This document shows positions 26,453 through 35,488 of a stretch of 64,000 bases of DNA, one piece after another. The stretch is from Lacrimispora amygdalina (GTDB lineage: Bacteria > Bacillota > Clostridia > Lachnospirales > Lachnospiraceae), in the NCBI RefSeq assembly GCF_900205965.1, contig NZ_OAOF01000018.1, positions 1 through 64,000 of the forward strand. The letters are read 5' to 3'. The notes below the pieces were generated by a model, which was not told the origin of the DNA, made no database searches, and was given only the letters and a program-made list of their open reading frames with translations. How positions within the stretch are numbered: position 1 is the stretch's first letter; every line of letters starts with the position of its first letter. The position numbers and the translations under genes were made by a program.

Positions 26453-26959
26453 ATGGATAACAGTATATTAAATCAGCTGCCGGTTGATCCTGCCTTTTTG
26501 ATCATTGGATTATCTGTGCTTACATTAATACTGCTGATCGTTGTGATTATATGTATTATTCAAATTAGAAAGTTGTACCGAAGATATGATTTTTTCATGA
26601 GAGGCAAAGATGCAGAAACGCTTGAAGGAATTATCATGGAACAAATGGAGGATATTACACAGTTAAAAGCGGAAGATCGGGCTAATAAAGATTCTTTGAG
26701 AAATACAAATAAAAATTACAGAAGCGCATTTCAAAAATTTGGTCTTGTAAAGTATAATGCTTTTAAAGGTATGGGAGGTAATTTAAGCTTTGCTATGGCA
26801 TTACTGGATTATACAAACAGTGGATTTGTGCTGAATTCGGTTCACAGCAGAGAAGGTTGTTATGTCTACATTAAAGAAGTAGAAAGAGGAGAGACAGAAG
26901 TGCTGTTAGGCAGCGAAGAGAAAGATGCTCTGGAGCGGGCATTAGGATATCATTCTTAA
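26453..26959 (+). CDS. DUF4446 family membrane protein
   Basis: This 168-residue protein has one N-terminal transmembrane helix (about 16-42; ILLIVVIICIIQI) and a cytoplasmic part with a short coiled segment. The conserved core KFGLVKYNAFKGMGGNLSFAMALLDYTNSGFVLNSVHSREGCYVY is characteristic of DUF4446. It is commonly found after parB in clostridia, but its function is unknown. It starts 24 bp after parB with a weak GAAGTGAGG region and ends at a terminator. Confidence 0.85.
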   Translation: MDNSILNQLPVDPAFLIIGLSVLTLILLIVVIICIIQIRKLYRRYDFFMRGKDAETLEGIIMEQMEDITQLKAEDRANKDSLRNTNKNYRSAFQKFGLVKYNAFKGMGGNLSFAMALLDYTNSGFVLNSVHSREGCYVYIKEVERGETEVLLGSEEKDALERALGYHS

Positions 26960-26960
26960 A

Positions 26961-26988
26961 GACACGGTGTTTACCGTGTTTTTTATTA
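26961..26988 (+). terminator. Intrinsic terminator of the parAB operon
   Basis: ACACGGT pairs with ACCGTGT around GTTT, followed by TTTTTTATT. Confidence 0.85.
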
Positions 26989-27170
26989 TATAAATTAAGG
27001 GAAGTCCATAATATCAGAAGAGAAACAAGAGCTGCAATGATTGAAGAATATGGACCAGCTTTGAGCAGATTGCATTCGGTTGACGATAACTTGTTATAAA
27101 TATTCTATTAACAAAATGTCAAAGCTGTAATCCAGTCACTTACCATGAAGAAAGAGAGATTACGTTTTAA

Positions 27171-28013
27171 TTAACGGATCTCAGTCATCTCCATATGGTG
27201 TTCTTCGGTGAGAGCTGCACCGATAGCAGTTCCATACTCAGCCTGCTCCGGTATAATAAAGTGTACATCAAACATGGTCTCCAGGGATTGAAAAATCTCC
27301 CTGCATTGAGGAAATTTCGAAAGATTTCCCGTCATGACAAAATCATTGATGTTGCTGTTTAATGATGACAAGATGGCGGACTTACCTATTACCTGAAGTA
27401 CCATATGAATAATTCCGATGGCGATATCTTCATCGGATACAAAACCTCTTACTTTTCCAAAGTTTGAGGCAGTAGCGTTTAAAGGAAGTCCCGGGAGAGG
27501 GGCTTTTGATATATCCTGAATCTGTAAATCAATATTACTTAGATTTCCTCTGCTGGCCAGATCCATAATATGAGAGATATCCTGTGTCTTTAAAAGAAGA
27601 CTGGAAAGTCCGACAATGGTTCCTCCTCCGATTCCAAGGCCACCGGTATGGACGATAGATTCTCCATTCACCTGTACAAAGGAAGTACCTGTTCCCATAC
27701 TAACTACGATTAAATCTTTCAATCCGGTAAAATACTGGCCTCCCAGACCATTGCAGGTAAATTCGTTTACTTTATAGGTTGGGATTCCGTAAAGAGGCTG
27801 CTCCACATAAGCGCTGCCTACGCCTGTAATCATGATTTTTTCTATTTCATCTAATTGAATGCTGTTATCATAAATAAACTTCCCCAGAGCACCAAATAAG
27901 GAAGCTATCGGGTTATCAGCTTTTACAAATGTCGGTATTTTTAATTTATGATCCTGAAATCCAACAATCTTTGTTGTACTTCCTCCAAGATCAATTCCAA
28001 TGGTTATTTTCAT
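27171..28013 (-). CDS. coaW: Type II pantothenate kinase
   Basis: This 280-residue protein of the ASKHA fold should phosphorylate pantothenate, the first step of CoA synthesis. The phosphate loop GIDLGGSTTKIVG is at the N-terminus. VVSMGTGTSFVQVN and TGGLGIGGGTIVGL are the type II (CoaW) signatures. Type II enzymes in Firmicutes are typically weakly feedback-inhibited by CoA. It stands alone on the minus strand between DUF4446 and adhE. The 210 bp downstream (26960-27170) hold only the terminator and a short protein-like fragment. Confidence 0.9.
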   Translation of the reverse strand: MKITIGIDLGGSTTKIVGFQDHKLKIPTFVKADNPIASLFGALGKFIYDNSIQLDEIEKIMITGVGSAYVEQPLYGIPTYKVNEFTCNGLGGQYFTGLKDLIVVSMGTGTSFVQVNGESIVHTGGLGIGGGTIVGLSSLLLKTQDISHIMDLASRGNLSNIDLQIQDISKAPLPGLPLNATASNFGKVRGFVSDEDIAIGIIHMVLQVIGKSAILSSLNSNINDFVMTGNLSKFPQCREIFQSLETMFDVHFIIPEQAEYGTAIGAALTEEHHMEMTEIR

Positions 28014-28341
28014 AAATATCCCCTTAAAACGTGTTATCTGATTTAGCCTGCATAAACCTTTTTGATGCAGGTAGTAAGGCTAACTATACCATAATTACAG
28101 GTAGACCACAAGTTTTTAAATAGGTCCAAAGAATCGTGACTGAAACGAAGTGTTTCCTTATATATTCTGGGGTAAAACTGATTGTAATTTAATGTATAAG
28201 GGATTGTTGATTATTTTATAGTAATAACAACCCTTAAAACCCTTGATTTTAACGGATTTATTTGATTTTATCTAATTTTTAAATAAGTAAAAAAGTATTT
28301 ATTAAAAATACATAAAAATTTTATCGAACGATGTATATTTT

Positions 28342-28384
28342 TGTGATTTATCACATTGACAAAAAAATAACGATGGAATATAAT
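28342..28384 (+). promoter_or_regulatory. adhE: adhE promoter with overlapping palindrome
   Basis: -35 TTGACA (28356-28361), 17 bp, -10 TATAAT (28379-28384): a perfect sigma-A promoter. Directly upstream sits the palindrome TGTGATTTATCACA (28342-28355), abutting the -35. It resembles a CRP/FNR- or Rex-like operator. The remaining 430-bp gap (28014-28446) is A/T-rich with no other gene seen. Confidence 0.75.
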
Positions 28385-28461
28385 TAAAACATAAAGATCG
28401 TTAAAAAAATATCGATTAAGAAACCAATGGGATTGCTACTTAAAAAATGGAGGAAATTCAA

Positions 28462-31077
28462 ATGGCAAAAAAAGAAGAACTGGTTAAGGTTCCCCAGATA
28501 ATTGATAGTGTAGATACCTTGATTGCAAAAATGGAGGCAATGAGAGAAGCTCAGAGAGTCTTCGCAACATACACACAGGAGCAGGTTGATAAAATTTTCT
28601 ATGAAGCAGCAAGTGCTGCCAATAAGTTAAGAATCCCTCTTGCTAAGATGGCTGTTGAGGAAACAGGCATGGGTGTTGCAGAGGATAAAGTAATTAAAAA
28701 CAATTATGCCGCTGAATATATCTATAATTCTTATAAAGATACAAAGACCTGCGGCGTGATTGAAGAAGATAAGGCTTTTGGTATTAAGAAAATTGCGGAG
28801 CCAATCGGTCTGGTTGCAGCTGTTATTCCTACCACAAACCCTACATCAACTGCAATCTTCAAAACATTGATCAGCTTAAAAACAAGAAATGCAATTATCA
28901 TTTCCCCACATCCAAGAGCTAAGAACTGTACGATTGCTGCTGCGAAGGTAGTTCTTGAAGCGGCTGTCAAGGCTGGTGCACCAGAAGGAATTATTGGCTG
29001 GATTGATGTACCTTCTCTGGAATTAACAAACGAGGTTATGAGAAGTGCAGATATTATTCTGGCAACAGGTGGACCTGGAATGGTAAAGGCAGCTTATTCT
29101 TCCGGAAAGCCGGCTCTGGGCGTAGGTGCAGGTAATACACCGGTTATCATTGATAATACGGCTGATATTAAGATGGCAGTTAACTCCATTATTCATTCCA
29201 AGACATTTGATAATGGTATGATCTGTGCTTCTGAACAGTCTGTTACAGTTCTTGAGAAAGTTTATGACGCAGTTAAGAAAGAGTTTGCAGCAAGAGGCTG
29301 CTACTTCTTAAAGGGCGATGAGATTGAAAAGGTACGTAAAACCATTATTATTAATGGCGCACTCAATGCCAAAATTGTTGGTCAGAAGGCTCATACCATT
29401 GCGAAGCTTGCAGGTGTTGAAGTTCCGGAATCAACCAAGATCTTAATTGGTGAGGTTGAAAACGTTCATATTGAGGAAGAATTTGCACATGAAAAGCTGT
29501 CTCCTGTACTGGCAATGTATAAAGCGAAAACCTTTGATGAGGCAATTGAAAAGGCAGAACAGCTGGTTGCAGACGGCGGCTATGGTCATACAGCTTCCCT
29601 CTATGTGAATGTAAATGAAACTGAAAAAATGGCAAAACATGCAGCTGCAATGAAAACCTGCCGTATTCTTGTTAATACTCCATCTTCTCATGGCGGTATC
29701 GGTGATATCTATAACTTTAAGTTACAGCCATCTCTGACTCTGGGCTGCGGTTCCTGGGGCGGAAACTCTGTTTCTGAAAATGTTGGCGTAAAACATCTGC
29801 TGAATATTAAAACCGTTGCTGAGAGGAGAGAGAACATGCTGTGGTTCAGAAATCCGGAAAAAGTTTATTTCAAAAAGGGATGTATGCCGGTTGCCCTTAG
29901 TGAGTTGAAGGATGTATATAACAAAAAGAGAGCTTTTGTGGTAACAGACTCTTTCCTTTACATGAATGGTTATACCAAGGCAATTACTGATAAACTGAAT
30001 GAAATGGGAATTGTTTACACTGTATTCTCAGATGTTCAGCCTGATCCTACCCTTGCGAATGCTGAGGCCGGTGCAGCAGCTATGAAGGCATTTCAGCCTG
30101 ATACAATCATCGCATTGGGCGGCGGTTCCGCAATGGACGCAGCAAAAATTATGTGGGTAATGTATGAGCATCCGGAAGTGGACTTCCAGGATATGGCAAT
30201 GCGTTTCATGGATATCCGTAAGAGAGTATACACATTCCCGAAGATGGGTGAGAAAGCTTATTTTGTAGCAATTCCAACATCCTCTGGTACTGGATCTGAA
30301 GTGACTTCTTTCGCAGTTATTACAGATCAGAATACAGGAGTTAAATATCCTCTTGCAGATTATCAGTTAATGCCGAATATGTCCATTGTTGATGCGGACA
30401 ATATGATGAGCCAGCCAAAGGGTCTGACCAGCGCTTCTGGTATCGATGTACTGACTCATGCTCTGGAAGCATATGCTTCTGTTATGGCTTCTGATTATAC
30501 CGATGGTCTTGCACTGAAGGCAATGAAGAATGTATTTGAATACCTGCCAACTGCTTATAACGATGGAACCAATGTGGAAGCCAGATGTAAGATGGCAGAT
30601 GCTTCCTGTATGGCTGGTATGGCATTTAACAACGCATTCTTAGGTGTATGCCACTCTATGGCACATAAATTAGGTGCTTACCATCACATTCCTCATGGTG
30701 TGGCAAATGCACTGTTAATTACCATGGTTATGGAATTCAACGCTTCAGAAGTACCTGCTAAGATGGGAACCTTCCCACAGTATCAGTATCCCCATACACT
30801 TGCCAGATATGCGGAGTGCGCACGATTCTGCGGAATTGACGGTAAAGATGATGCGGAAGTATTAAAGAAATTCATTGCTAAGATTGAAGAATTAAAGAAG
30901 GCCGTTGGAATTAAAGCAACAATTAAAGATTACGGTGTAGATGAGAAGTACTTCTTAGACACACTGGATGAGATGGTTGAGAATGCATTTGATGATCAGT
31001 GTACCGGTGCAAACCCAAGATATCCGCTGTTCAGTGAAATTAAGGAAATGTATTTAAAGGCTTACTACGGTAAATAA
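28462..31077 (+). CDS. adhE: Bifunctional acetaldehyde-CoA/alcohol dehydrogenase
   Basis: This 871-residue fusion reduces acetyl-CoA to acetaldehyde and then to ethanol, recycling NADH in fermentation; it forms spirosomes in other bacteria. The N-terminal aldehyde dehydrogenase half has the catalytic cysteine C255 (NGMICASEQ). The C-terminal iron-dependent alcohol dehydrogenase half has the NAD motif ALGGGSAMDAAK and metal ligands in HALEAY and HSMAHKLGAYHHIPHG. I start at ATG 28462 because GGAGG lies 8 bp upstream; the in-frame ATG at 28447 overlaps that site. Transcription ends at the bidirectional terminator behind it. Confidence 0.96.
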   Translation: MAKKEELVKVPQIIDSVDTLIAKMEAMREAQRVFATYTQEQVDKIFYEAASAANKLRIPLAKMAVEETGMGVAEDKVIKNNYAAEYIYNSYKDTKTCGVIEEDKAFGIKKIAEPIGLVAAVIPTTNPTSTAIFKTLISLKTRNAIIISPHPRAKNCTIAAAKVVLEAAVKAGAPEGIIGWIDVPSLELTNEVMRSADIILATGGPGMVKAAYSSGKPALGVGAGNTPVIIDNTADIKMAVNSIIHSKTFDNGMICASEQSVTVLEKVYDAVKKEFAARGCYFLKGDEIEKVRKTIIINGALNAKIVGQKAHTIAKLAGVEVPESTKILIGEVENVHIEEEFAHEKLSPVLAMYKAKTFDEAIEKAEQLVADGGYGHTASLYVNVNETEKMAKHAAAMKTCRILVNTPSSHGGIGDIYNFKLQPSLTLGCGSWGGNSVSENVGVKHLLNIKTVAERRENMLWFRNPEKVYFKKGCMPVALSELKDVYNKKRAFVVTDSFLYMNGYTKAITDKLNEMGIVYTVFSDVQPDPTLANAEAGAAAMKAFQPDTIIALGGGSAMDAAKIMWVMYEHPEVDFQDMAMRFMDIRKRVYTFPKMGEKAYFVAIPTSSGTGSEVTSFAVITDQNTGVKYPLADYQLMPNMSIVDADNMMSQPKGLTSASGIDVLTHALEAYASVMASDYTDGLALKAMKNVFEYLPTAYNDGTNVEARCKMADASCMAGMAFNNAFLGVCHSMAHKLGAYHHIPHGVANALLITMVMEFNASEVPAKMGTFPQYQYPHTLARYAECARFCGIDGKDDAEVLKKFIAKIEELKKAVGIKATIKDYGVDEKYFLDTLDEMVENAFDDQCTGANPRYPLFSEIKEMYLKAYYGK

Positions 31078-31092
31078 ATATAAAAAAGAAAA

Positions 31093-31136
31093 AAGAACGG
31101 ATTTGGATTAATTTTCAAATCCGTTCTTTTTTTGTG
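31093..31136. terminator. Bidirectional terminator between adhE and lacI-type gene
   Basis: AGAACGGATTTG pairs with CAAATCCGTTCT around an 11-nt loop, with a T tract on the plus side and an A tract (T on the minus strand) on the other. Confidence 0.9.
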
Positions 31137-31138
31137 CC

Positions 31139-32152
31139 TTAAGTTGACTTTCGCAGTACCAGAGTGGTGCTGATTTCGAGCTTCACAGGGTAAGAGGTCT
31201 TGGTGGCAATCAGTTCTGCTAAACGCTTTGCAGCCATCATTCCCATATACTGCTTGGGCACATGAATGGTAGTGAGAGGTGGGTCCAGGAAGGTACATAA
31301 GGGCATATTATCAAAACCAATTATGGCAACATCCTGGGGAATCCGGTAGCCATGTTCCCTGAGTGCTTTTATGGCTCCGGCTGCAATGAGATCATTGTCT
31401 GCAAAGTAACAGTCAGCCGGGATTTCTCCCTGCTTTAAAATAGCCGCCATGTCTGCATAGGAACCATCCATGGACGGAGATAATTTATGAACTTTTGAAT
31501 TGGAAACGGACATGCCGTTTTTTCTGACTGCCTGATAGAATCCGTCTGATCTTTGTTCAAAATTCTTGATTGGATAAGAGGATTTTAAATATCCCGGCTG
31601 TTTTTTCCTTTTTCTGATCAGATAATTTGTCGCAGAATAGGAACCCTGCACATTATCAATAATGACACAGTCCGTGCTCCGGTTTTCGAAGCAAGTATCA
31701 ACCACTACCACCGGAACCGGGAGATTCAAAAATGGTTTGAAGTCCTCTTCTCCCATCTCTGTTCCAAGAAGCAGAATTCCCCTGCAGCCCAGACGTACCA
31801 TTTCAGAGACTTTGGTTTGGACATCATCTTCTTCATAGAGATAGGTGATATTCAGATAATAACAGGCCTCTTTGCAGCCAGCATCAATTCCCTCTGATAT
31901 CTGGGAAAAGAAGGGGGTATCGGAAACCACGGCACCGTTTTTTCTATATATGATAAATTGTATCATGCCCTGGGGACTGGCGCTTACTGTATTCTCTTTT
32001 ATTCTTGAAAAGTCATAGTTATGCTCTTTGGCAGTCTCTATGACCTTCTTTCTTGTCTGAGTGCTGACTCCAGGTTTATGATGCAGAGCCATGGAAACTG
32101 CAGCCTCCGACAGATTCAGCAGCCTGGCAAGCTCTTTTGCTGTTATAGACAT
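31139..32152 (-). CDS. LacI-family transcriptional regulator (divergent from sugar operon)
   Basis: This 337-residue repressor has the N-terminal helix-turn-helix (TAKELARLLNLSEAAVSMALHHKPGVS) and a periplasmic-binding-protein-like sensor domain (IIGFDNMPLCTFLDPPLTTIHVP). The frame is open to 32194, but ATG 32152 has AAAGGAG 9 bp upstream and gives the standard N-terminus. It is divergent from the isomerase gene. The intergenic region holds two inverted repeats, so it most likely represses both itself and the sugar operon. The effector is unknown; a phosphorylated or free apiose-related sugar is my guess. Confidence 0.9.
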   Translation of the reverse strand: MSITAKELARLLNLSEAAVSMALHHKPGVSTQTRKKVIETAKEHNYDFSRIKENTVSASPQGMIQFIIYRKNGAVVSDTPFFSQISEGIDAGCKEACYYLNITYLYEEDDVQTKVSEMVRLGCRGILLLGTEMGEEDFKPFLNLPVPVVVVDTCFENRSTDCVIIDNVQGSYSATNYLIRKRKKQPGYLKSSYPIKNFEQRSDGFYQAVRKNGMSVSNSKVHKLSPSMDGSYADMAAILKQGEIPADCYFADNDLIAAGAIKALREHGYRIPQDVAIIGFDNMPLCTFLDPPLTTIHVPKQYMGMMAAKRLAELIATKTSYPVKLEISTTLVLRKST

Positions 32153-32192
32153 CAGGATGAACTCCTTTCTTACCGGTATACTTCTTTTAATC

Positions 32193-32210
32193 AACTTAAC
32201 AGATTAAGTT
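32193..32210. promoter_or_regulatory. LacI-type operator candidate 1
   Basis: Inverted repeat AACTTAACAGATTAAGTT (7-bp arms, 4-bp centre), overlapping the likely -10 of the lacI-type gene (TTGACT 32216-32221, 17 bp, TAAGTT 32193-32198 on the minus strand). Confidence 0.6.
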
Positions 32211-32236
32211 AATTAAGTCAATAAAATACTATATTT

Positions 32237-32279
32237 AACTTAATTATTAATTGCAATTAAGTTTACTCCAGTAAATAAT
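32237..32279 (+). promoter_or_regulatory. LacI-type operator candidate 2 and sugar-operon promoter
   Basis: AACTTAATT (32237-32245) and AATTAAGTT (32255-32263) form a perfect inverted repeat with the same half-site as operator 1. The right arm overlaps a -35 TTGCAA (32251-32256); a -10 AATAAT (32274-32279) follows at 17 bp, giving a steric-block layout. Confidence 0.55.
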
Positions 32280-32310
32280 ATGGTTAACCATTAAAAAAGG
32301 AGATATGTGT

Positions 32311-33711
32311 ATGACAAATGTAGTATTGGGATTTGCACCGACGAGAAGGAGTATATTTTCTGCGCCGGATGCGGTAAAGTATGCGGATTTGACCAGAAAA
32401 AAATTGGAGGAAATGGGAGTTACCTTTGTAGATATCACGGATATCTCAGAGGATGGGCTGCTGCATAAGGAGGATGACAGAATTAAGATAGCAGAGAAAT
32501 TTAAGTCCGAAAAGATTGATGGTCTGTTTATCCCTCACGGCAATTTTGGAACGGAATATGAAGCGGCCAGACTATGCAGGGAATGCAATGTACCGGTACT
32601 TTTGTGGGGACCCAGAGATGAAAGACCGGATGAAAATGGAATCCGGCTTCGGGATAGTCAGTGCGGATTGTTTGCTACGGGAAAAGTTCTTCGGAGATTT
32701 CAGATTCCTTTTACCTATTTATGCAACTGCCGCTTAGAGGATGAAGCTTTTTCAAGAGGAATTACGAATTTTCTTGCTGTATGCAATGTGGTAAAAGCAT
32801 TTAGGAATACCCGGATTCTTCAGATCGGACCCAGGCCTTTTGATTTCTGGTCCACCATGTGCAATGAAGGGGAACTTCTTGAGAAATTCAATATACAGCT
32901 GGCACCAATTCCCATGCCGGAGCTGACCAGAGAGATAAAACGGATTAAAGAGAATGAGGAAACAATTCAGGAAATAGTAAACTACTGTAATGAAAAATTT
33001 GAAGTAAACATAAATGCTGAGGATCTTAAGACCGTGGCAGCGTTAAAGGCGGCAATGAGAACTCTGGCGGACCGTTATGGCTGCAATGCCATAGCATTAC
33101 AGTGCTGGAATGAGCTACAGGACGAAATTGGGATTATGCCTTGTGCTGCAAATAGTCTCTTAAACGAGGAAGGACTTCCTGTTGTTTGTGAGACTGATAT
33201 TCATGGTGCAGTTACAGCAATTATGTGTGAGGCGGCGGGACTTGGAACAACCAGGACATTTTTTGCGGACTGGACTGTCCGGCACCCTGATAATGAGAAT
33301 GGAGAGCTGTTGCAGCACTGCGGTCCCTGGCCTCTTTCCTGCGCTGCCTGTAAGCCGTCCATCGGGTATCCGCTTGCGTTTGACCATCCAGGAGCCGTGG
33401 AAGCAAAAGCAAAGCTGGGTGAGATGACGCTCTGCCGCTTTGATGGAGACAACGGTAATTACAGCCTGCTTCTTGGAAATGCAAAGGGAATTGAGGGCCC
33501 TTATACAAAGGGGACTTATGTATGGGTGGAAGTTAAAAATTTAAAGAGGCTGGAAGCAAAAATCGTGGAAGGACCTTATATCCATCATTGTGTTGGTATT
33601 CATAAAGATGTGGTTCCGGTACTGTATGAAGCATGTAAGTATATTGGCATAACACCGGATCTGTATGATAACAATGAAGAAGAAGTTAAAGCATGGATAC
33701 GGGGCGAATAG
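32311..33711 (+). CDS. L-fucose/L-arabinose isomerase-family protein, candidate D-apiose isomerase
   Basis: This 466-residue cytoplasmic protein has the fucose/arabinose isomerase fold. The central part reads QCWNELQDEIGIMPC, then VCETDIHGAVTAIM (candidate metal-binding acidic residues), and a histidine pair YIHHCVG near the end. It should isomerise an aldose to a ketose. As the first gene before a split transketolase and an FGGY kinase, it is a good candidate for converting D-apiose to D-apulose. L-fucose or arabinose are less likely because no aldolase or epimerase follows. I start at ATG 32311 (AGGAG 8 bp upstream), not at 32305. Confidence 0.75.
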   Translation: MTNVVLGFAPTRRSIFSAPDAVKYADLTRKKLEEMGVTFVDITDISEDGLLHKEDDRIKIAEKFKSEKIDGLFIPHGNFGTEYEAARLCRECNVPVLLWGPRDERPDENGIRLRDSQCGLFATGKVLRRFQIPFTYLCNCRLEDEAFSRGITNFLAVCNVVKAFRNTRILQIGPRPFDFWSTMCNEGELLEKFNIQLAPIPMPELTREIKRIKENEETIQEIVNYCNEKFEVNINAEDLKTVAALKAAMRTLADRYGCNAIALQCWNELQDEIGIMPCAANSLLNEEGLPVVCETDIHGAVTAIMCEAAGLGTTRTFFADWTVRHPDNENGELLQHCGPWPLSCAACKPSIGYPLAFDHPGAVEAKAKLGEMTLCRFDGDNGNYSLLLGNAKGIEGPYTKGTYVWVEVKNLKRLEAKIVEGPYIHHCVGIHKDVVPVLYEACKYIGITPDLYDNNEEEVKAWIRGE

Positions 33712-33728
33712 GAAAGGACGTGGTGAAC

Positions 33729-34547
33729 ATGGACAGACTCACTAGAAAGGCTTATGAACTTCGAAGAGATATTATTGAGGAAATATATCGGTCGAAAGCC
33801 GGTCATATTGGTGGTGATTTAAGTGTGATTGATATCTTAACTGTACTCTATTTTGAAGTAATGAATGTCAGTCCCCATAACTGGAAGTCTGATGACAGAG
33901 ACCGTTTTCTGCTTAGTAAGGGACATTGCGCAGACGCACTTTATATGACTCTGGGAGATCTTGGATTTTTTGATAAGCAGAAAGCCATTGATACATTTAG
34001 CAGGTTTGGCTCTGAATTTATTGGTCATCCCACCATGGATGTCCCTGGAATTGAGATAAATTCCGGATCACTGGGGCATGGACTTTCCCTGGGAGTGGGA
34101 ATGGCATTGGCGGCCAGAATGGATGGACGGTCATATAGAACCTATGTTGTTTTGGGAGACGGTGAAATGGCTGAGGGTTCAAATTATGAGGCAATGATGG
34201 CAGCCGGACATTATGGTTTGGACCAGCTGTGCGCTACAGTGGATTTAAATGGACTCCAGATCAGCGGGACGACCAGGGAGACTATGAAAAGTGATGATTT
34301 GGGAGCGAAGTTTAAGGCATTTGGCTGGAATGTGTTAGAAGTTAATAATGGAAATGACTGCCCGCAGCTTCTTACTGCCTATCAGGAAGCTGAAAAAACA
34401 AAGGGATGTCCTTCTGTGATACTTGCCCATACGACGAAAGGAAAAGGGGTGTCGTTTATGGAAAATGAGAAAAAATGGCATCATGGTGTCATGACAGAGG
34501 AGCAATACAGGAAAGCAGTGGAAGAACTGGAGGAGGTGCTGGCGTGA
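33729..34547 (+). CDS. Transketolase, N-terminal (TPP-binding) subunit
   Basis: This 272-residue half-transketolase carries the thiamine diphosphate motif GDGEMAEGSN...DLN and substrate histidines (SKGHCADALY, GSLGHGLSLG). The companion half is encoded by the next gene, with a 4-bp overlap. I start at ATG 33729, after GTGGTG; the frame extends upstream to 33693 but would overlap the isomerase gene. In the non-oxidative apiose pathway a two-subunit transketolase (AptA/AptB type) acts on apulose 4-phosphate, and that is the proposed role here. An ordinary pentose-phosphate role cannot be excluded from sequence alone. Confidence 0.85.
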   Translation: MDRLTRKAYELRRDIIEEIYRSKAGHIGGDLSVIDILTVLYFEVMNVSPHNWKSDDRDRFLLSKGHCADALYMTLGDLGFFDKQKAIDTFSRFGSEFIGHPTMDVPGIEINSGSLGHGLSLGVGMALAARMDGRSYRTYVVLGDGEMAEGSNYEAMMAAGHYGLDQLCATVDLNGLQISGTTRETMKSDDLGAKFKAFGWNVLEVNNGNDCPQLLTAYQEAEKTKGCPSVILAHTTKGKGVSFMENEKKWHHGVMTEEQYRKAVEELEEVLA

Positions 34548-35488
34548 ATCAGATAACAAACAGACAGGTGATTTGTGATACACTTATGGGTGCGGCTAAG
34601 GAAGACAGGGATATTGTGGTAATATGCTCGGATTCAAGAGGCTCGGCGTCCCTTACAGCATTTGCTAAGCAGTATCCCCAGCAGTTTGTTGAGGTGGGAA
34701 TCGCGGAGCAGAATCTGGTATCTATATCTGCTGGTTTAGCAACCTGTAATAAAAAGGTTTTTGCAGCTTCTCCTGCCAGCTTTTTATCCACCAGAAGCTA
34801 TGAGCAGGTAAAGGTTGATGTGGCTTACTCAAAGACGAATGTTACGTTAATAGGAATTAGCGGTGGTGTGAGTTATGGTGCACTGGGAATGACCCATCAT
34901 TCCTGCCAGGATATCGCAGCCATGGCCAGTCTGCCGGACATGAGGGTTTATCTGCCCTGTGACCGTTTTCAGACCAGAAAGCTGATTGAATCACTTCTTG
35001 AAGATGAAAAACCTGCTTATGTAAGAGTCAGCCGTTCGGCAACAGAGGATGTCTATGATGAAAATATGGATTTTAAACTGGACCGGGCCAATGTGATCAG
35101 AGAAGGAACAGATGCTGTTATTATTTCCTGCGGGGAGCTGGTTCCTTACGCGGTGAAAGCGGTGAAAGAACTGGAAAATGAGGGTTACCGCGTTGGACTG
35201 ATCGATATGTACTGTTTAAAGCCAATGGATGAGAAAGCCGTGATTGATGCAGCCGGAAAGGCTGATTTAATTGTTACGGCAGAGGAACATTCTCCTTATG
35301 GTGGACTTGGAAGCATGGTTTCACAGATTGTGACCGCCAGCTGTCCCAAAAAAGTGGTGAATCTTGCTCTTCCTGACGGACATATCATTGCTGGCACCAA
35401 TCATGAGATATTTAGGCATTATGGTCTGGATGACCAGGGAATAAAAAAGGCGGTATTAGCCGGATTGAGACAGGGGCTGGATCAATGA
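34544..35488 (+). CDS. Transketolase, C-terminal subunit
   Basis: This 314-residue partner has the pyrimidine-binding domain, with the catalytic glutamate in VEVGIAEQNLVSISAG, and the transketolase C domain (AEEHSPYGGLGS). I start at GTG 34544: AGGAGG lies 7 bp upstream, and the GTGA overlap with the stop of the N-terminal subunit indicates translational coupling. The longer frame from 34475 would run inside the upstream gene. Its stop overlaps the kinase start (ATGA). Confidence 0.87.
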   Translation: MNQITNRQVICDTLMGAAKEDRDIVVICSDSRGSASLTAFAKQYPQQFVEVGIAEQNLVSISAGLATCNKKVFAASPASFLSTRSYEQVKVDVAYSKTNVTLIGISGGVSYGALGMTHHSCQDIAAMASLPDMRVYLPCDRFQTRKLIESLLEDEKPAYVRVSRSATEDVYDENMDFKLDRANVIREGTDAVIISCGELVPYAVKAVKELENEGYRVGLIDMYCLKPMDEKAVIDAAGKADLIVTAEEHSPYGGLGSMVSQIVTASCPKKVVNLALPDGHIIAGTNHEIFRHYGLDDQGIKKAVLAGLRQGLDQ

